Positions 13,926-14,715 of a stretch of 14,715 bases of DNA are shown here, piece by piece. The position numbers and the translations under genes were made by a program. The notes under the pieces are model-generated. The model was not told the origin of the DNA. It made no database searches and was given only the letters and a program-made list of their open reading frames with translations. Each line of letters opens with the position of its first letter. Within the stretch, counting starts at the first letter, position 1. This stretch comes from Dehalococcoidia bacterium UBA1328 (GTDB lineage: Bacteria; Chloroflexota; Dehalococcoidia; Lucifugimonadales; Lucifugimonadaceae), in NCBI GenBank assembly GCA_002306815.1, contig DBTA01000031.1, positions 1 through 14,715 on the forward strand, given 5' to 3'.

Positions 13926-13942
13926 CATTGGACGGTCCAATG
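13926..13942. promoter_or_regulatory. 17-base near-perfect palindrome downstream of glyS
   Basis: CATTGGAC (13926-13933), one centre base, then GTCCAATG (13935-13942): 8-bp perfect arms. This shape suits a dimeric repressor site as well as a small hairpin (7-bp stem, 3-base loop). It sits 12 bases past the glyS stop on the minus strand and about 220 bases before the lipoprotein start, directly next to the longer hairpin. No T run follows it on either strand. Confidence 0.4.
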
Positions 13943-13954
13943 TAGAAAGACAGA

Positions 13955-14715
13955 CTACCCCTGGCAGTCGATTCGCATCTGGTTTAGCTGATCACGAATA
14001 GCCGATTCGAGGTTCTCAACTGGAACTCGAACCTGCTCCATCGTGTCTCGGTTTCGAATCGTCACCGCATCGTCCTCTTCCACAGTTTCAAAATCGACGG
14101 TCACACAAAGGGGGGTGCCGATTTCGTCCTGACGACGGTAGCGTCGACCAATACTTTGCGAGTCATCGTACTGCGTGTTGAAGTGCGGACGTAGAACGTC
14201 ATATACGCGTCGTGCCGTAGGTGTAAGCTTTTCGTTTCGAGACAACGGAAGCACTGCGACCTGGAACGGCGCAATGTCCGGGTGGAAGCGCAGAACCACC
14301 CGCTGCTGCTTGCCTTCACCTTCCTCGTCATAAGCGTCAGCGAGGAACGCTAGCGCTGATCGATCCGCTCCCATTGCTGGTTCAACGACGTATGGGATGT
14401 ATCGCTCTTTCTTCTGGTCGTCGAAGTAAGAGAGATCTTTGCCACTCTTCTCTGCATGCGCTTTCAGATCGTAGTCGGTTCGGTTTGAGATGGTCTCAAG
14501 CTCGCCCCATCCCCAGGGGAATTCATACTCAACGTCAGCCGAAGCCTTTGAGTAATGCGGTAGTTCGTCGGCATCGTGGACGCGGAGCATCAGCTTTTCG
14601 CCGCGGAGACCGTGCGACTTGAACCACTCCATCGAGAAGTTCATCCAGTAGTCGTGCCATTCGTCATCAGTACCGGGCTCACAGAAAAACTCCATCTCCA
14701 TTTGCTCGAATTCTC
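13955..14715 (-). CDS. glyS: Glycyl-tRNA synthetase, dimeric (alpha2) type, 5'-truncated by window edge
   Basis: Class II synthetase that charges tRNA-Gly. About 253 C-terminal residues are visible; the frame is open to the window edge, and the ATG at 14701 is internal because EFEQ precedes it, giving the family motif EFEQMEMEFF. Then come LRVHDADELPHYSKASADVE, the motif-2-region GWGELETISNRTDYDL, VVEPAMGADRSALAFLADAY (class II motif 3, with the ATP-binding Arg), and the C-terminal anticodon-binding domain with PLSRNEKL and YDDSQSIGRRYRRQDEIGTP. This is the homodimeric type shared by eukaryotes, archaea, and many Gram-positive, Deinococcus and Chloroflexi lineages, not the E. coli alpha2beta2 enzyme. 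Nothing appears degraded. The lipoprotein gene follows on the same strand after a structured gap of 247 bases. Confidence 0.96.
   Translation of the reverse strand, partial: EFEQMEMEFFCEPGTDDEWHDYWMNFSMEWFKSHGLRGEKLMLRVHDADELPHYSKASADVEYEFPWGWGELETISNRTDYDLKAHAEKSGKDLSYFDDQKKERYIPYVVEPAMGADRSALAFLADAYDEEGEGKQQRVVLRFHPDIAPFQVAVLPLSRNEKLTPTARRVYDVLRPHFNTQYDDSQSIGRRYRRQDEIGTPLCVTVDFETVEEDDAVTIRNRDTMEQVRVPVENLESAIRDQLNQMRIDCQG

Overview
This is an ordinary-looking chromosomal stretch from a free-living bacterium with respiratory energy metabolism. It carries 13 confident protein genes, two of them cut by the window edges, and no mobile element, CRISPR array, rRNA or tRNA that I can see. The gene set (complex I subunit N, a non-classical SdhABE succinate dehydrogenase, an LDH-like malate dehydrogenase, an acyl-CoA carboxylase beta chain, folP-folK, a dimeric-type glycyl-tRNA synthetase) would fit an aerobic, moderate-GC member of the Chloroflexota or a similar deep-branching phylum. 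That placement is a guess from family resemblance, not something the sequence proves.

Layout. Bases 1-6415 are all on the plus strand: the end of nuoN, NAD kinase, a Nudix hydrolase of the ADP-ribose pyrophosphatase type, then a tightly packed sdhA-sdhB-sdhE operon closed by a strong terminator that also works in the opposite direction. Bases 6676-10511, with an in-frame extension to about 10700, are on the minus strand: acyl-CoA carboxylase beta chain, a PRA-PH/MazG-like pyrophosphohydrolase, malate dehydrogenase, and a short-chain dehydrogenase very like type-2 3-hydroxybutyrate dehydrogenase. Bases 10899-12270 return to the plus strand with the folate genes folP-folK. A 361-base gap between convergent genes follows; it holds a 16-bp perfect inverted repeat and other RNA-like foldback. 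Bases 12632-14715 are on the minus strand: glycyl-tRNA synthetase (partial), a thioredoxin-like lipoprotein and a CopD-like membrane protein.

How they fit together. NuoN and SdhABE feed electrons to the quinone pool. Sdh and Mdh are two steps of the TCA cycle, and the carboxylase and SDR probably handle acyl-CoA, propionate or ketone-body carbon. NAD kinase and the Nudix enzyme handle NAD(P) and ADP-ribose pools. The lipoprotein/CopD pair looks like an envelope redox or metal module.

The points most worth a second look are: the carboxylase gene, whose conserved N-terminus is encoded upstream of any ATG, GTG or TTG; the inverted-repeat element after folK, which buries a perfect Shine-Dalgarno sequence; the HdrC/HdrB-like character of the SdhB tail and SdhE; and the structured leader in front of the lipoprotein gene. 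I found no clear new multi-gene system.
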